The position numbers were made by a program, and so were the translations under genes. From contig NC_053149.1 in the NCBI RefSeq assembly GCF_016808335.1, forward strand, positions 25,209,238-25,273,237: a stretch of DNA of 64,000 nt, in the 5' to 3' direction. The stretch comes from Panicum virgatum (taxonomy: Eukaryota; Streptophyta; Magnoliopsida; Poales; Poaceae). The notes beneath the pieces were generated by a model, which had not been told where the DNA came from, searched no databases, and saw only the letters and a program-made list of their open reading frames with translations. Each line of letters starts with the position of its first letter. The first letter of the stretch is position 1. Positions 24,401 to 35,152 of this stretch are shown here, in pieces.

Positions 24401-24896
24401 TTGTGGAATAGGCACAAGAGTTGAAGCACTCTCGTTGTGGTAGATAGAGTATGGTAGCTCCTTGATAAGGTGAATCTATCTCAATAGCTCGGGAAGAGAT
24501 ATCTAACAGTACTTTATATCTAATCATCCAATCCATGCCCAAAATAACATCTATGCCTTCTAAGTTCAACAAGATCAAATCTGTCTTTATCAAATTGCTA
24601 CCCAACTTAATTGGCACGTGTCTAATGATTTGATTGGAAGCTATCTTCCCACCAGGGGTTGCTATCATGTAAGATCTCTTGGTATGACAAAAATCCAATC
24701 CTACCCTTGCTCCAAATTTGGCACTTATAAAACTATGAGTTGCACCAGAATCAAATAATATGACTGCGGGTTTATTGTGGATAGAGAAAATACCCGACAT
24801 GACTGGTGCTCCTTCAGGAAGCTCTGCAAGAGTAGTGAAATTAACTCGCCCCTGTCGGACTTGCACCATTTGCTTCTTGCCCTTGCCCTTGTTGTT
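21399..24896 (-). pseudogene. pol: pol of Tekay-2: protease, RT, RNase H, integrase, chromodomain (one internal stop)
   Basis: The protease part (FDSGATHSFIS, near 24750) ends at a TAA at 24228-24230 where Tekay-1 has GAA, so it is a single G to T nonsense change. The following 942 codons are open: RT with FIDD near 23820, RNase H ([10 protein letters not shown] near 23370), integrase with the catalytic Asp residues (MDFIVGL, ISDRG) and a chromodomain ([18 protein letters not shown]). The integrase zinc finger has CDVY in place of CDVC. The frame runs past the polypurine tract into the LTR because the stop used in Tekay-1 (5901) is lost. RT-to-chromodomain could in principle still be translated as a fragment, but the protease is cut off from it. 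Confidence 0.93.
21412..21426 (-). other. Polypurine tract of Tekay-2
   Basis: The minus strand reads TTTTAGGGAGGAAGGC immediately before the 3' LTR. It corresponds to the Tekay-1 tract at 5920-5934. Confidence 0.8.
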
Positions 24897-25933
24897 CTAA
24901 TTAGAGTTCTGCCCTGGATAAGACTTCTTGGGTTGCGGGCAATTCTTGGCGAAATGGGAAGTACTGCCGCAATTAAAGCATCGATTGTCACCGTTCCCAC
25001 AATTGAACTGTGGGGCATTTGGCCTTGGGCCAAACTGCTGCGGCTGCTAAAAAACTGGAGGTCTGAATCCTCCCGGTTGCTGAGGCGGGCTTAAAACAAA
25101 TCTGCCCATTGGGGCATTTCTCGGTGGAGCTTTTGGTGGAGTATTCTGCACCAGACGATACCTTGGTGGCTGAGCACTCGAGGGTCCCGTTGGTGCTTTT
25201 CGCTTCTTCTCGCCACGATGTACCGTGATACAATCTTCTTGAGTAATGGCCATATTGACCAGCTCGTTATAAGTATTTAGCTGAACAAGGTTCAGGCGTT
25301 CCTTGAGCTTGGTGTTGAGGCCACGATGAAAACGGTCGCGCTTTTTGGCGTCAGTATCCGCATGATGGCCCGCGTACTGGCACAAATGATTTAAGGCTTG
25401 TGCATACTGAAGAACAGTGCGTTCCCTTGATTCAAAACCAAGAATTCATTCAGCTTTCTCTCAATCAGTCCCTCAGGAATATGATGTGTCCGAAAAGAAT
25501 TCCGGAATTCCTCCCAAGAGATAACATGTCCAACAGGATGCATAGCACAATAGTGATCCCACCAAATGCGAGCGGTGCCACAAAGCTGTTGGGCGGCGAA
25601 TTGAGCCTTGTTCGCATCAGCACAAGGTACTGCTAGCAAAGCAAACTTGGACTCAATAGTATGGAGCCAAGCATCGACGTCCAAAGGTTCATCAGTCCGG
25701 CTGAACAGCGGAGGTTGGGTACCAAAGAATTCCTGGTAACCCACTGGTTGTGCATCACGTCCTCCATGCTGCTGGCGTGGCGGATTCTACTGCCCTTGCA
25801 CCAGCTGACGAAACAATTCGGTTTGCATGGCCATTAGCTCGGCCAGATTCGGCGGTGGTGGCGGTGGCTGCTGAGATCCACTGCTAGTTTCACAGCCGAA
25901 ACCTTCAGGCGATCCATGGGTATGACCAACCAT
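24897..25933 (-). pseudogene. gag: gag of Tekay-2
   Basis: The start is the ATG at 25933 (MVGHTHGSPEGFG). The frame has a TAG near 25787, a 1-bp deletion near 25425 relative to Tekay-1, a TAG near 25048 and a final TAG at 24897-24899. The gag domain (ARIWWDHYCAMHPVGH) and the zinc knuckle (CFNCGSTSHFAKNC, about 24940-24980) are recognisable. The last TAG is at the same place as in Tekay-1, between nucleocapsid and protease. Confidence 0.87.
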
Positions 25934-26402
25934 CTGTAATTTTGGAAGACATCCATTAGATACATTATTCTTGTTCCCAAAATCAATGGTATGTGCAATG
26001 ATCATACATTGGATAGCAAAAATCAATTCAGCAGAATTTAACAAAATGTTGTGTAACATAATATGCATAACACACATTTGTTCAACGCACATATCTCAAA
26101 ATTGGTCAGCTGTCAGATAACTTCACACTCTATCATTTCGGTATTCACCAAACAGCCTAGAAATGCACCGATGAAGAGATAAGAATTTGGCAAGCAGAAA
26201 GACCAAGATTTCCAAACTGGTAGCCACGACTATATTACATCCAAGGTAGTCTTTATATTACAAGCCTAGCATCACGCTTCCTTACCACATATGCTACAAC
26301 AAGTGGTACTCCTTCCTAGGGCTATTTTACAACATTTCCTTCCCTATGTACATATACTACAACAAGGAAGATCTTATGCTATCTAGGACAATCCTAAGAT
26401 GC
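25934..26402 (-). other. Non-coding spacer between extra ORF and gag (Tekay-2)
   Basis: It corresponds to 763-1403 of Tekay-1. No coding potential is evident. The sequence before gag reads AATTACAG then ATG, again acceptor-like. Confidence 0.5.
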
Positions 26403-27653
26403 CTAGAAGTCGTCGAGGTTGCCCACAGAGGAAGCACTGCCGGAGGAAGAGTCGTCCGGCTGAGGGTTAGGCTCAGCAGGTGCGTGCTCAGAATCAATCT
26501 CTGAGACTCCCTCAATCTCCTCTGGGTCTTCTTCTTCTGCTGTAGGCTCAGCTGGAACAACTGGGGGTATTGGCTGCTCATAGAGCATACCAATATGGTC
26601 CATAGCATCACCCAGCTCCATTTGGAGCTCGTGAACCTGCTCCTTAAGAAAAGAAATCACCGTGTTGCGCTGCACTATCTCTGCACAATGCTCCATAACC
26701 TGAAGCTCGTACTCTGCAATGGCGTTATCTCTCCCAGCAACTACCTCATTAAGCCTCTAAATCTGAGGCCCTGTTTGGATCCCAACTTTTTTCAGAAGTC
26801 CCTATCACATCAAAAGGAATCTTACTATTTTATAGTATTAAATAAAATCTGTTTATAAATGTTTTTTGACAGCTGAGTGCTTTTTCGAGAGACGAATCTA
26901 ATGAGCCTAATTAATTCATAATTTGATACAGTGATGCTACAGTAACCATTCGCTAATCATGGATTAAGATACCTCATTAGATTTGTCTCGCAGTTTAGCC
27001 CCAGGGTTCTGCAGTTAGTTTTATAATTAACATTTATTTAATACTTCTAAATACTAAAAAGTCTCTGGGACTTTTTTTAAGTCTCTATTCCAAAACACCC
27101 CCTGAGTGTCTCTCAGGCTAAGACCTCTCTGAAAAGTCTGGGCCAAGTCTATCACCTGATCCATATGCCTCTGTTGAAGTGCCTCATAGTGGTACTGTGC
27201 ATTCATATACCTAATCACCGTCTGGATAGTCTCATCAGCCACATCTCCAATTAAATGACCAAAGTGGGTGGTCCTGAAGAGCCACTCTGCGTTGCCAGCA
27301 TTGACTGCCAGAAATAAGCCAATACGATAAGCGGCCACTTCATTCGGATGGTGCTGACAGAAGGTGGTAATAGCTTTGAGAGCTGCTGTCTCAAAAGCGT
27401 CCACAAGGCGATATCCAACCACCTCAATCTCAATAGGCGGCCAAGTCAAAGTAGGGTGTTGAGGAATGGTCTTGGTGGCACTGCACTTCTGAACTCCATC
27501 CTCGGAAAATTGTCATCCCTTGTACCGGGGTGGTTCTGGGTAGTGGAAAATACGAAGAGTATCCCACAAAATCCTAGGAAAGCCCTCCCAGTACAGGCAA
27601 TCAGTATGAGCATTTCCATCATCATCCCAGAAGATGCTCGGAAGGTCCGCCAT
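26403..27653 (-). pseudogene. Extra ORF upstream of gag in Tekay-2, split by a MITE
   Basis: The frame opens with MADLPSIFWDDDGNAHTDC at 27653 and ends at the TAG at 26403-26405. It contains one TGA after PPRYKG (near 27517) and the MITE at 26767-27102; without the insertion the frame is about 300 codons. N-terminal, coiled-coil and acidic Ser-rich C-terminal parts match Tekay-1 residue for residue over most of the length. Conservation of the frame in two copies that are clearly diverged suggests it was a real element gene. No known domain is recognised. A role in packaging, localisation or host interaction would be guesswork. Confidence 0.72.
26767..27102. mobile_element. MITE (Tourist/PIF-Harbinger-like), 336 bp
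   Basis: The Tekay-1 sequence lacks this block, which gives the empty site. The ends are GGCCCTGTTTGG and, inverted, GGGGGTGTTTTGG. The 3-bp duplication TGA lies at 26764-26766 and 27103-27105. Size, A/T-richness and terminal sequence fit a Tourist-like MITE; internal motifs such as ATGCTACAGTAACCATTCGC belong to a repeat type I know as common in panicoid grasses. Superfamily assignment is tentative, since TGA rather than TTA/TAA is unusual for PIF/Harbinger. Confidence 0.8.
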
Positions 27654-28916
27654 CTGAATCCAAAAAGATTCAAATGTGAGTTAAATAATTATCTCAAGAC
27701 TTCTCAAATAAAGCTTTTAAGAAGATTGTGGAAAAATGTGATTCTGATTCAAAAGATTATACGGTTTCACAAACTCAGGAGGTAAACAAACCACAATTGG
27801 TACTGTTTCATCATTTGAGATTCCTTGGAACAAAAAGATCATTAGAACATAAAGATGGGGCTATGGATGAAGGCATGACTTAAATCCATCTTTTTATCCA
27901 AGGAAATCTAAATGTTTCAACAAACATGCTCCTAATATCAAGTTTAACTCAACTTATGATTTAAGCATACTAAACATATTCCATGAAGATCCATACTAGA
28001 AATTCCTTAAAAAGACTCATGTAACAATTTTAAATTCTAGGAATTAAATCATACATCATCACACTATGCATGCACAATCTATTCGCCCTCTCAAGATAAA
28101 CAATTGCCAACTATTGTTGGGCTTACGCGGTTAGTACGGTGACATAACATAGATACGGCTCTCCCTATAATATCTAGTCGATAAATCCTAACCGTTCTTA
28201 ACTTATCAAATCGTGGTTAGTGTACCTGTAGAAGTTTTACAGAACATATATATGCAATGAACCTTTCATGCCAGCACTCATGAAAGTGTTCCCAAACATT
28301 ACCGCTCACTATAGAAGCGGCATCCATGCGTCCAACACTACATGGACAGTGCTCATACGCTACCGAGGCAACGTATTCATGGTACTTTTACTCCAAATAT
28401 AATCGACCGATGGTCAATATATTGGTAGTAGCTCAAGTAGGTCACTGCTTGAGCACAGCGTTCGGTTCGCATCGCCGACGGGAAGGTCAGACTCCCTCAG
28501 CTGACTAAGTACACTTTACTCCCAATATAGTCAACTAATATTTGGTATGTTGGTAGCACCTCAAGTAAGCCACTGCTTGAGGGCAGCGTTCGGCTCGCAT
28601 CACCGACGGGAAGGTCATACTCCCTCAGCTGACTAAGGATCCTTACCTTCTTACCTTCGCGTAGGTGCGTCGTTATAGAATTCAAAAAGTTGATTGTGCA
28701 CAAATGTAAGGTTTGACAGAATGTAAAGTGCTGGAAGTCAGATATAAATAAACCATAAGTAAATAGCCACCTAGTAACTCCCATAAATTTCCCTAGGGAT
28801 TTACATTCTAAGCACAATCCTTAACGAAACCAACGTAGTTTTATAAATACTTTGTTGGTCCAATTTTATATGGAAATCGATTTTTAAGGTTCCAACACCT
28901 CTGGTGTACACTTGTA
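27654..28916 (-). other. Leader region of Tekay-2 between primer site and extra ORF
   Basis: No coding sequence is evident in this 1.26 kb. It contains a tandem duplication of about 128 bp (28382-28636). As the RNA leader it should hold packaging signals. Confidence 0.55.
28382..28636 (-). repeat. Tandem duplication, two units of about 128 bp, in Tekay-2 leader
   Basis: The units 28382-28509 and 28510-28636 share blocks such as CACTGCTTGAG, CAGCGTTCGG, CCGACGGGAAGGTCA and CTCCCTCAGCTGACTAAG in the same order. The two units are diverged, so the duplication is older than the insertion. Confidence 0.8.
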
Positions 28917-28928
28917 GCTCTGATACCA
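28917..28928 (-). other. Primer binding site (initiator Met tRNA), Tekay-2
   Basis: The minus strand reads TGGTATCAGAGC two bases after the 5' LTR end. This is the standard complement of the plant initiator methionine tRNA 3' end and primes minus-strand synthesis. Confidence 0.92.
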
Positions 28929-28930
28929 GC

Positions 28931-31277
28931 TGTGGCAGAACCACCTGAATTATCCCGGCTCAAGTGCGCTGGCCATCACACTAAAGGCAACACCGGCTCA
29001 AACGCACTTCAAACGGAACAATTCTTGGTCTGTCGGGTAACGTCCTGATACAACCACCGGTTCTCGGATCGAACAAGCATACCCCGCACGATGGCGAGTC
29101 CAGAGATATTACAACCATAATTTTACAACATAGGCATAATAGTTATTACAATAAGTTTAAAACATTATTACAGATCGAAACATAGTAAAACATTATACAA
29201 GATGTAGGTTTAAGTTCAGAGTTTAAGCATCGGAAAGAAAACACGACGGCTACAACACGTCGCCAAAAAGACACCAAGCTAGCCCAAGCAAGGTATCACT
29301 CGTCGGGGTCATTGCCGGTCGAAGACGGATCCCACTCTATGGACCAACCAGGAGGCAAAGAGCAGGGCCAAGTCAGACTAGCAATCTGGTCCTCAAAACT
29401 TATACCTGAAAAAGGTTTCAACAGCAAGGCTGAGTATTCTAATACTTAGCAAGACTTAACCGTCAACGGATATACTTAGTCCACCTAGCTAGACTATGCA
29501 GGGTTTTGTAGGCTCTGGTTTTTATTTTGCTGAAAAGCAATAAAGAGTAGGTCCTTAATTTCACATTTTAGCTTTCAATATTCTAGTTGATTATCCATTC
29601 TATGTAAGCAACTAACTCTACTCAACCATGGTAAAACTTTAGTCAAACATCAAGTTTGATCAAATAATGTTACTCTTATTACTCTGTGTGGCAAAGGGAT
29701 CAAACAGTCTCAATATCCGCGAGAGACGGATGATTCGAATCAGGTTTCCAACCTTGCAAGGTAAACCTAACACACACGTTTGGAACATCGTCGGGTCGTT
29801 CCCAAACAACCGTTAACCTTTCATTCCGGCCTGTGGATAGGGTCACTCTCCCCGACTACAGGGCACCAACTTCCTCCCTGTACCCGTGGTGTTGCACAAC
29901 ATAAACATAAATAAAACCTATCTCTAAGAGAGAGTGAAAGGTATATCCACTCACCGGTCCGATCAGCTATTAGGCTTACCGCGTACCATATTTACGGCAT
30001 GTGGCTAGTACTTTCAAACACTTAACCACCGCTACCACACACCGCGACCTTAGCAGAATTCATCAACACAGATGGGGTCTCACCCAAGGTTATGATATCG
30101 AACACAACCCCGTCCGTCATCCTTATAGTTATTGCAGAAAGTAAACAAGCAACTCCTATAGAGCTCGCGAATGACACGAAATCACTCGACTTTTACCGGT
30201 CCTATAAGCATAGCAATTACTCGAACTCAAGTCTAGTGTTCAGTACATAGGTTCCTAGGATCATGCATATAGAGTTTCAATTCAAATCCTAAGAACTGTA
30301 AATGCACAAGTAAATAGTAACGATAAGTTGCATAATTAGAAATACTGGGTTATGTCCGGGGCTTGCCTTCGCGGTAGTCGCTAACTAAAACAGCCTTGGG
30401 CTCTTCCGGACTTTGGTCCGGGTCTTCAGTCAGTGTAGCGGCGTTCAGCTGGGCTTCTTGATCACCTTCTTCGGAATCCGGGATCACCTCGTACGTCCCG
30501 TCCGATAAAACAGTCGTATCTATATGTGATGCAAGAAACGATATTACAAACACATACATTTCACGATAAAGTTGTAGTCTAACAACTAGCAACAAAACTT
30601 AGTATATGGGTAATCATTTATAGAGTAGTTCTAATCTTAACTTTACTTCATAAAAAGAATTGGGTGGCAGTTTTTAAAAGCGAACTAAAAAGCATGAAAT
30701 ACTTTGACAATTTGAAAACATAAGCTAAGAACAGATTATGCAGCTACAAAATTTATGCAAGGTAGACAATCTAATCAGCAGCTTGCAGTAAAAAGGTTAG
30801 CTAAAAAAAGTAAGGCATGATTACATGAAAAATACTCAAAATAGATTATGTTTAAACAAAAATGAATTTCTACAGAACAAAATACCAACATGAAAGTTGT
30901 TCAACTTTTCAAGATCTACAACTTTGATGTTGTGCAAAAATTGATTTGACCAAAGGTTGGAGAGTTATTTTGAAAACATAGAAGGGAATTTGAATTTAAT
31001 GGACTTTTGTCTTTTCCATTGCAAATTCACCTCATATTCAGACTAAAAAGTAAAATTTTCTGCCATGTAATTATTACACTAAATTTTACAAACAAGCCCT
31101 CCAGAAAAGCAATATTTACTCTCCCTATTCAAATTAAGTTATAGAAAGGACCTTGCATTAAATCATATTTACACACATAACCTTTTATGTTTACAATAAG
31201 ATCCTTTTTCAAGCAAATTAAGCACATGATGCATAAAAGAAATACAGTTCTACTGTGCAGACACCTAGGGTGTCACA
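28931..31277 (-). repeat. 5' LTR of Tekay-2 (2347 bp, internally deleted)
   Basis: The ends match the 3' LTR, but about 1.56 kb corresponding to roughly 19460-21020 of the 3' LTR is missing. The junction lies near 30885-30895 and joins sequence around ACAGAACAAA to CCAACATGAAAGTTG, with a short CCA-containing overlap. The loss removes the GC-rich block and most of the AT-rich stretch. Confidence 0.95.
30350..30595 (-). other. Short ORF inside the Tekay-2 5' LTR
   Basis: This is the 81-codon partner of the frame at 18922-19167 (SDGTYEVIPDSEE through SDYREGKPRT). It is intact and differs at about four residues. Confidence 0.4.
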
Positions 31278-32733
31278 ATGATGGACGTTCTTCTTCACAA
31301 AAGTGAAGGCTATCTTCCGAGTCATATACTTTAGAGGATTCTAGAACTCCCAAGAGAACAGGCTTGGATGATATGAACGGAGATGTATGCATCATCTCCT
31401 CGAGTGGGTTTTGCTTGGGAAGTGGCTTCGCCAGAAGATTTTCTAGATGAGGAGTAGCAGTGGCCGAGCCGGTTTCCCAAAGCTTTTCATCTAGGCTCCC
31501 ATGAGATGCTAAAAGTTTTTCTAGCGGGAGACCTAGGAGAAGATCAAAATCGAGGATATCGTAGACATAAAAATCTAAATGCACCTCGATTTTGTCTATG
31601 ATGATAGGCACGTCCCTTGCAATCCATCGACATTCAAAGTACAGTCCGGATGGACTTTTAAAGTACTTGTCGGTTGGGGTTAAAGGCCTGTTACCCACAA
31701 GAGTATCCAAAAGGCACTCGGGTAAGATGCAAACCTCAGCAGCAGGGTCATGAAGAGCTTCTATGATTTTTCCCTTCATAGAACAAGTGATGGTTGCAGA
31801 GGTTGGGCTAATCCGAGTCTCTTCGAAAGCTCGCTTTGCCTCCTTTGACCAATCAATTGCGGGTGTATGAGGGGAAATTATATCGAAGGTCTCATAAAGA
31901 CACATCAATTTCATAGGCTCCTCGTGCCTAAAATGATTCGAAGTATTTTTGATGTTCCCTGAAGGGTCATCCTCGAATCGGGAAGAGAACTCCGAAGGTT
32001 GAATTTCTTCTTCCTTCGGTGTTTGTGGTTCGGGAGAGGGCTCAACAAACGAATATTGAGATGTGGAAGATGAAGGCTCAGATTCGGGTGTTAAGAGACT
32101 CTCATGGCTCGACGCGGATTCCTCTCGGCAGGGTTCACTATGGTCGGTAGAGAAGAAAGAGTCTTCTAAGAAACTATCTAGGATATCTCTTCCTTCTTCC
32201 GGAGTTGTGTGCATGAACCATCCTCCACTGGCGTCGTCAAGCTCTAGGGCAGTTTCCATGTCTAAACTCGAGTAGAAAACTTTCAACGATACTTCATCGG
32301 GTATAGACATGTCTGGGATAGATGCCAAAAGGCACAAGAATCTAGCCCATGCTGCACCTATGGACTCCTTCTCTAATTGCCCAAAATCGAGAATGTCGAT
32401 CGGTAGGGAGTCTATGCGTTCGGTGAGGGAGAACGAGTAACAAAAGTCATCTCGAAGCTCCTCCCAATCACTGCTCATATTTCCTATCGTGCGGGTGTAC
32501 CACTGCTCCGCCCCTTCTATAAGAGAGAAGGGGAACAATTTCCACCGCAAGGCTTCTTGTGTCATGCCTAGGATTTCTAGACCCGAACACAGTTCCTCGA
32601 ATTCTAACAAATACTCATAGAGATCTTCATGAAGTTCTCCAGAGAAGAGTCACTTCCGAACCATGGCTATAAAGCCAGGTTCGAGTTCATGGTTAGATGA
32701 GGAAGATGGTGATGGCTCAAAGAACTCGCCCAT
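31278..32733 (-). pseudogene. gag: gag-protease of element H, N-terminal part
   Basis: The frame starts at the ATG at 32733 (MGEFFEPSPSSSSN), has one TGA near 32648 and is then open to the Tekay-2 insertion at 31278. A gag domain is clear (WKLFPFSLIEGAEQWYTR, then SIGAAWARFLCLLASIPD), as in Athila/Tat-like elements. Towards the end a retropepsin-like segment follows (DPAAEVCILPECLLDTL, then YDILDFDLLLGLPLEK), but the DTG/DSG catalytic triplet reads DPA, so it may be inactive or a relic. The middle is acidic and Ser/Pro-rich. It would supply structural proteins only; replication enzymes would come from another element. Confidence 0.85.
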
Positions 32734-32850
32734 TGGGGTAGAGAGCTAGGGAAAGGATAGTTGCTCCAAGGGTAGCGGGGGTAGAGGTAGAAGGAAAGAA
32801 AATGAAAAAGATACGAGGACGACTGAGTCCGAAGATAATGTAGCTGTCGT

Positions 32851-32868
32851 TCCCCGACAACGGCGCCA
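32851..32868 (-). other. Primer binding site (Asp tRNA type), element H
   Basis: The minus strand reads TGGCGCCGTTGTCGGGGA, a few bases inside the 5' LTR end at 32876. It complements the 3' end of plant tRNA-Asp, a primer used by Athila/Ogre-type elements. Confidence 0.82.
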
Positions 32869-32875
32869 GAAAGCT

Positions 32876-34300
32876 TGTTGGTATTTTGTAATGTCACGAA
32901 TAAAATCAATCCGCAAGCGCACGGATACCGCTGTAGCTTTCACCCAAGTGTATTCCAGGGTATCGTATCCACTAGGAAACGTGAGTACACTACCTACGGG
33001 TTCAGGCTGTCCAAGGACACACACACTGGTGTAGGAGGATAGGAAAGAGAGGACTTTCTAAGATCTAGAATCTATGTTTAGAAGAAGAGATCATGTCGCC
33101 GTTATACTTCGAGCTAAAGGTATCGACCGGCTTATACAAGCCGATAGTTCCAATATGTGCTCTATCCAATATCCGAATGTGGAGGATTACTAAAAGGCTT
33201 GAACAGAGCTATCACCACCTGCCGGCTACCTCTACAAACCGTGGGACTATCAGATAACTGAGTGGTATAGTCCAGCCTAGACACCACATCTACACCTTTC
33301 CCTACTAACTCTAGAGGCGTACAGGGTTATTCTTTTCTATCCGGAGCCCAACTCTAGAGTCAAATGCTACTCGCTAGCATACACGTCAACTAATATAAGG
33401 CAGAGATGATAACTTGCGATCTAAACTCTAATTCTAAATAAGCAAGGAAAGTCTCGAACACTTACAACCGAATAAGCATCCGTCGAGGTACAAGCGGAGA
33501 AGAGCGCCGACAAGCCCGGCACATCCCCTGACTATCTCCCTCACTCTCGTAGAGGTACAATTTGGAGAAGAGCGCTGTTACCGGCACCCCTCCTGAGTAC
33601 CTCTACTCCTAACTCCCTAAGACAACTCTACACCTCAAGTGAGGACTCAAGAAAAGAGTGGAATGTGTTGTGTGAGTGTGTTGTTGTGTGTGTTTCTCAT
33701 TCTCACCCCCTCCCCTTGTATTTATAGGAGGGAGCCACCCCGGGAATGCAGCCAATCCTCCTCAAACCGCCTTCTAGAGCCAATAGGGAAGTGACACGTG
33801 GAAGCTGGAGGCGAGAGGGCCCAGTGCTAGGTCGGCGACCTCTTGGTCGGCCGACCTCTAGCCACCGCCTTTCGCCCCCAATTTTGGACACGTGACTGAT
33901 GAGTGGGCCCTTAGGTCAGCTCTTGGTGACTTGGCATGAAACTATGTCGGTTGCATGCCCTGGTGGGTTCATGGATCTTCTTGCTCGCACCTGGTTGGTC
34001 GAGGTGGAATTGCTTTGGATTGATGACATGTCACGCGTGTGGGCCGAGTTTCCCTCTCATGTGCAGCTGCCAAGTGGGCCCCTTAGGCCTTTGGGCTTGC
34101 TTGTGCTTGGCCCAGGAATTTATGCCATGGATAATATGCTCGCTACCTGCAGTTTTGGCCCAAATTCACCTGCACACTTTCTCAGACCAGCATCTGTGTA
34201 ATTCGTCAAATAATCATCCTATGCTAAAATTTATTCCTTCTAATGCTCGACTTTTGCACGATAGTTGACGTTCAAAATGGGTCATTAGTGACCGTCAACA
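32876..34300 (-). repeat. 5' LTR of element H (1425 bp)
   Basis: It begins TGTTGACGGTCAC at 34300 and ends ATACCAACA at 32876 on the minus strand, and is uninterrupted. A TATA box lies at 33719-33726. Confidence 0.95.
33719..33726 (-). promoter_or_regulatory. TATA box in H 5' LTR
   Basis: TATAAATA on the minus strand, about 575 bp into the LTR, would direct transcription of element H. The same motif is preserved in the 3' LTR. Confidence 0.68.
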
Positions 34301-34573
34301 ATTATATGCGGGACCGAAGAGTTCGCTGCTTCGGCTTATTGACACACCCTCTCCTGGGCTTCTACGAGGTGTGCGATGATCCTTCACATGGCTGCGATGT
34401 CTTCTAGGCGATCCCCAATTCATTGAGATTGACTTTGAACTCTCCGTCGGCTGTGGGACCGACAGAGATCTGGCGCTGCGGGGGTTGTTGTTTCCCTGTG
34501 TCACTACAGCGATCCCCGATGAAGATGGGAGATCAACCGAAATGATGGTGGTGGTATTCTTCTTCACTGCCAT
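34301..34573 (-). pseudogene. gag: gag N-terminus of Tat-lineage element T1 (fragment)
   Basis: A frame from the ATG at 34573 (MAVKKNTTTIISVDLPSS) resembles the start of the T2 gag at 47190 (MAAKKNTNAGASTEPPAS) in position relative to the LTR and in the first residues. It is cut at 34301 by element H. The continuation would lie left of 9736, where only 16 bp remain before Tekay-1. Confidence 0.6.
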
Positions 34574-34611
34574 GAGGTTTGGTGGAATGAACACACATGT
34601 CAACACCAAAC

Positions 34612-35152
34612 TATTGGTGGAAGGTACCCACCGGAGCAGAGGGGAACCACAACAGTCTCGAGAAAGGTGTTCGTTACCTAGGCAATCATACCGAACACCT
34701 TAGGACACCGAAGTGAAGTTCAATCACTCTGTATTCAATGTTCTATCAGTTACAGTTACATGGGGTATTTATAGAGGCGGCGGTTCACCTACCCCATAAG
34801 AAATTACTCTCCACCCTTCTCTAACGGCTATATTATGAGAATATCCTAGGGGTATAGGGCAATTTCACAGCTAGCCTATCTTTACAACTCAGTGCTCTCT
34901 TCTTCTTTTCCTACCCTCTGGCATGCATGCTGGAAGAAGTCTTTGACCTGACCTTGCTGCCGCCTCTCTACGGCAATCTCACCCTTTGGGACAACGTTGT
35001 TCAAGCCTTAGGTCTTCGCTGTACTTCGGCGACTCTTCGCTGTCCTTCGGTGATGACTCTTTGCCGCCGAAGGCTTTGGGAAGAGGATTATTTGGTGACC
35101 TTGGTCTTTTGCTTGTTTTCAGTATAGGCCTGAAGGTGGCGTCCCCCCACAA
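34612..35152 (-). repeat. 5' LTR of Tat-lineage element T1
   Basis: The inner end (TATTGGTGGAAGGTACCC) and the outer end (AAGGTGGCGTCCCCCCAC) match the T2 LTR ends, and a TATAAATA box lies at 34766-34773 in the same relative place. It is shorter (about 540 bp) and clearly diverged from the T2 LTRs. No duplication could be tested because the partner LTR is outside the window. Confidence 0.72.

Larger units (their letters stand above)
17503..31277 (-). mobile_element. Tekay-2: complete Ty3/gypsy chromovirus inserted in element H
   Basis: Both LTRs (28931-31277 and 17503-21411), the initiator-Met primer site, the polypurine tract and the 5-bp duplication ATGAT at 17498-17502 and 31278-31282 are present, so the insertion is complete. 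Coding order on the minus strand is extra ORF, gag, then protease-RT-RNase H-integrase-chromodomain. The long pol frame is intact for 942 codons, with one stop separating it from the protease. It is younger than its host element H. The sampled LTR ends differ by roughly 3 percent over the first 270 bp, counted by eye. The 5' LTR is 1.56 kb shorter than the 3' LTR. Confidence 0.97.
9736..34300 (-). mobile_element. Element H: gag-protease-only Ty3/gypsy LTR retrotransposon (Athila/Tat-like)
   Basis: The element is bounded by LTRs of about 1.4 kb (right, 32876-34300; left, 9736-14662 with a nested insertion) and by the 5-bp duplication ATTAT at 9731-9735 and 34301-34305. On the minus strand it reads 5' LTR, Asp-tRNA-type primer site, gag plus an aspartic-protease-like region, a non-coding stretch, polypurine tract and 3' LTR. 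No RT, RNase H or integrase sequence is visible in the roughly 4.4 kb of its own internal DNA, so it is non-autonomous. It was later split by a solo LTR (10886-14399) and by Tekay-2 (17503-31277). The gag type and primer site suggest the Athila/Tat group; the exact family is not certain. Confidence 0.93.

Noticed and set aside
28382..28636. CRISPR-like or satellite array
   Set aside because: There are only two long diverged units with no spacers, and the setting is a plant retrotransposon leader.
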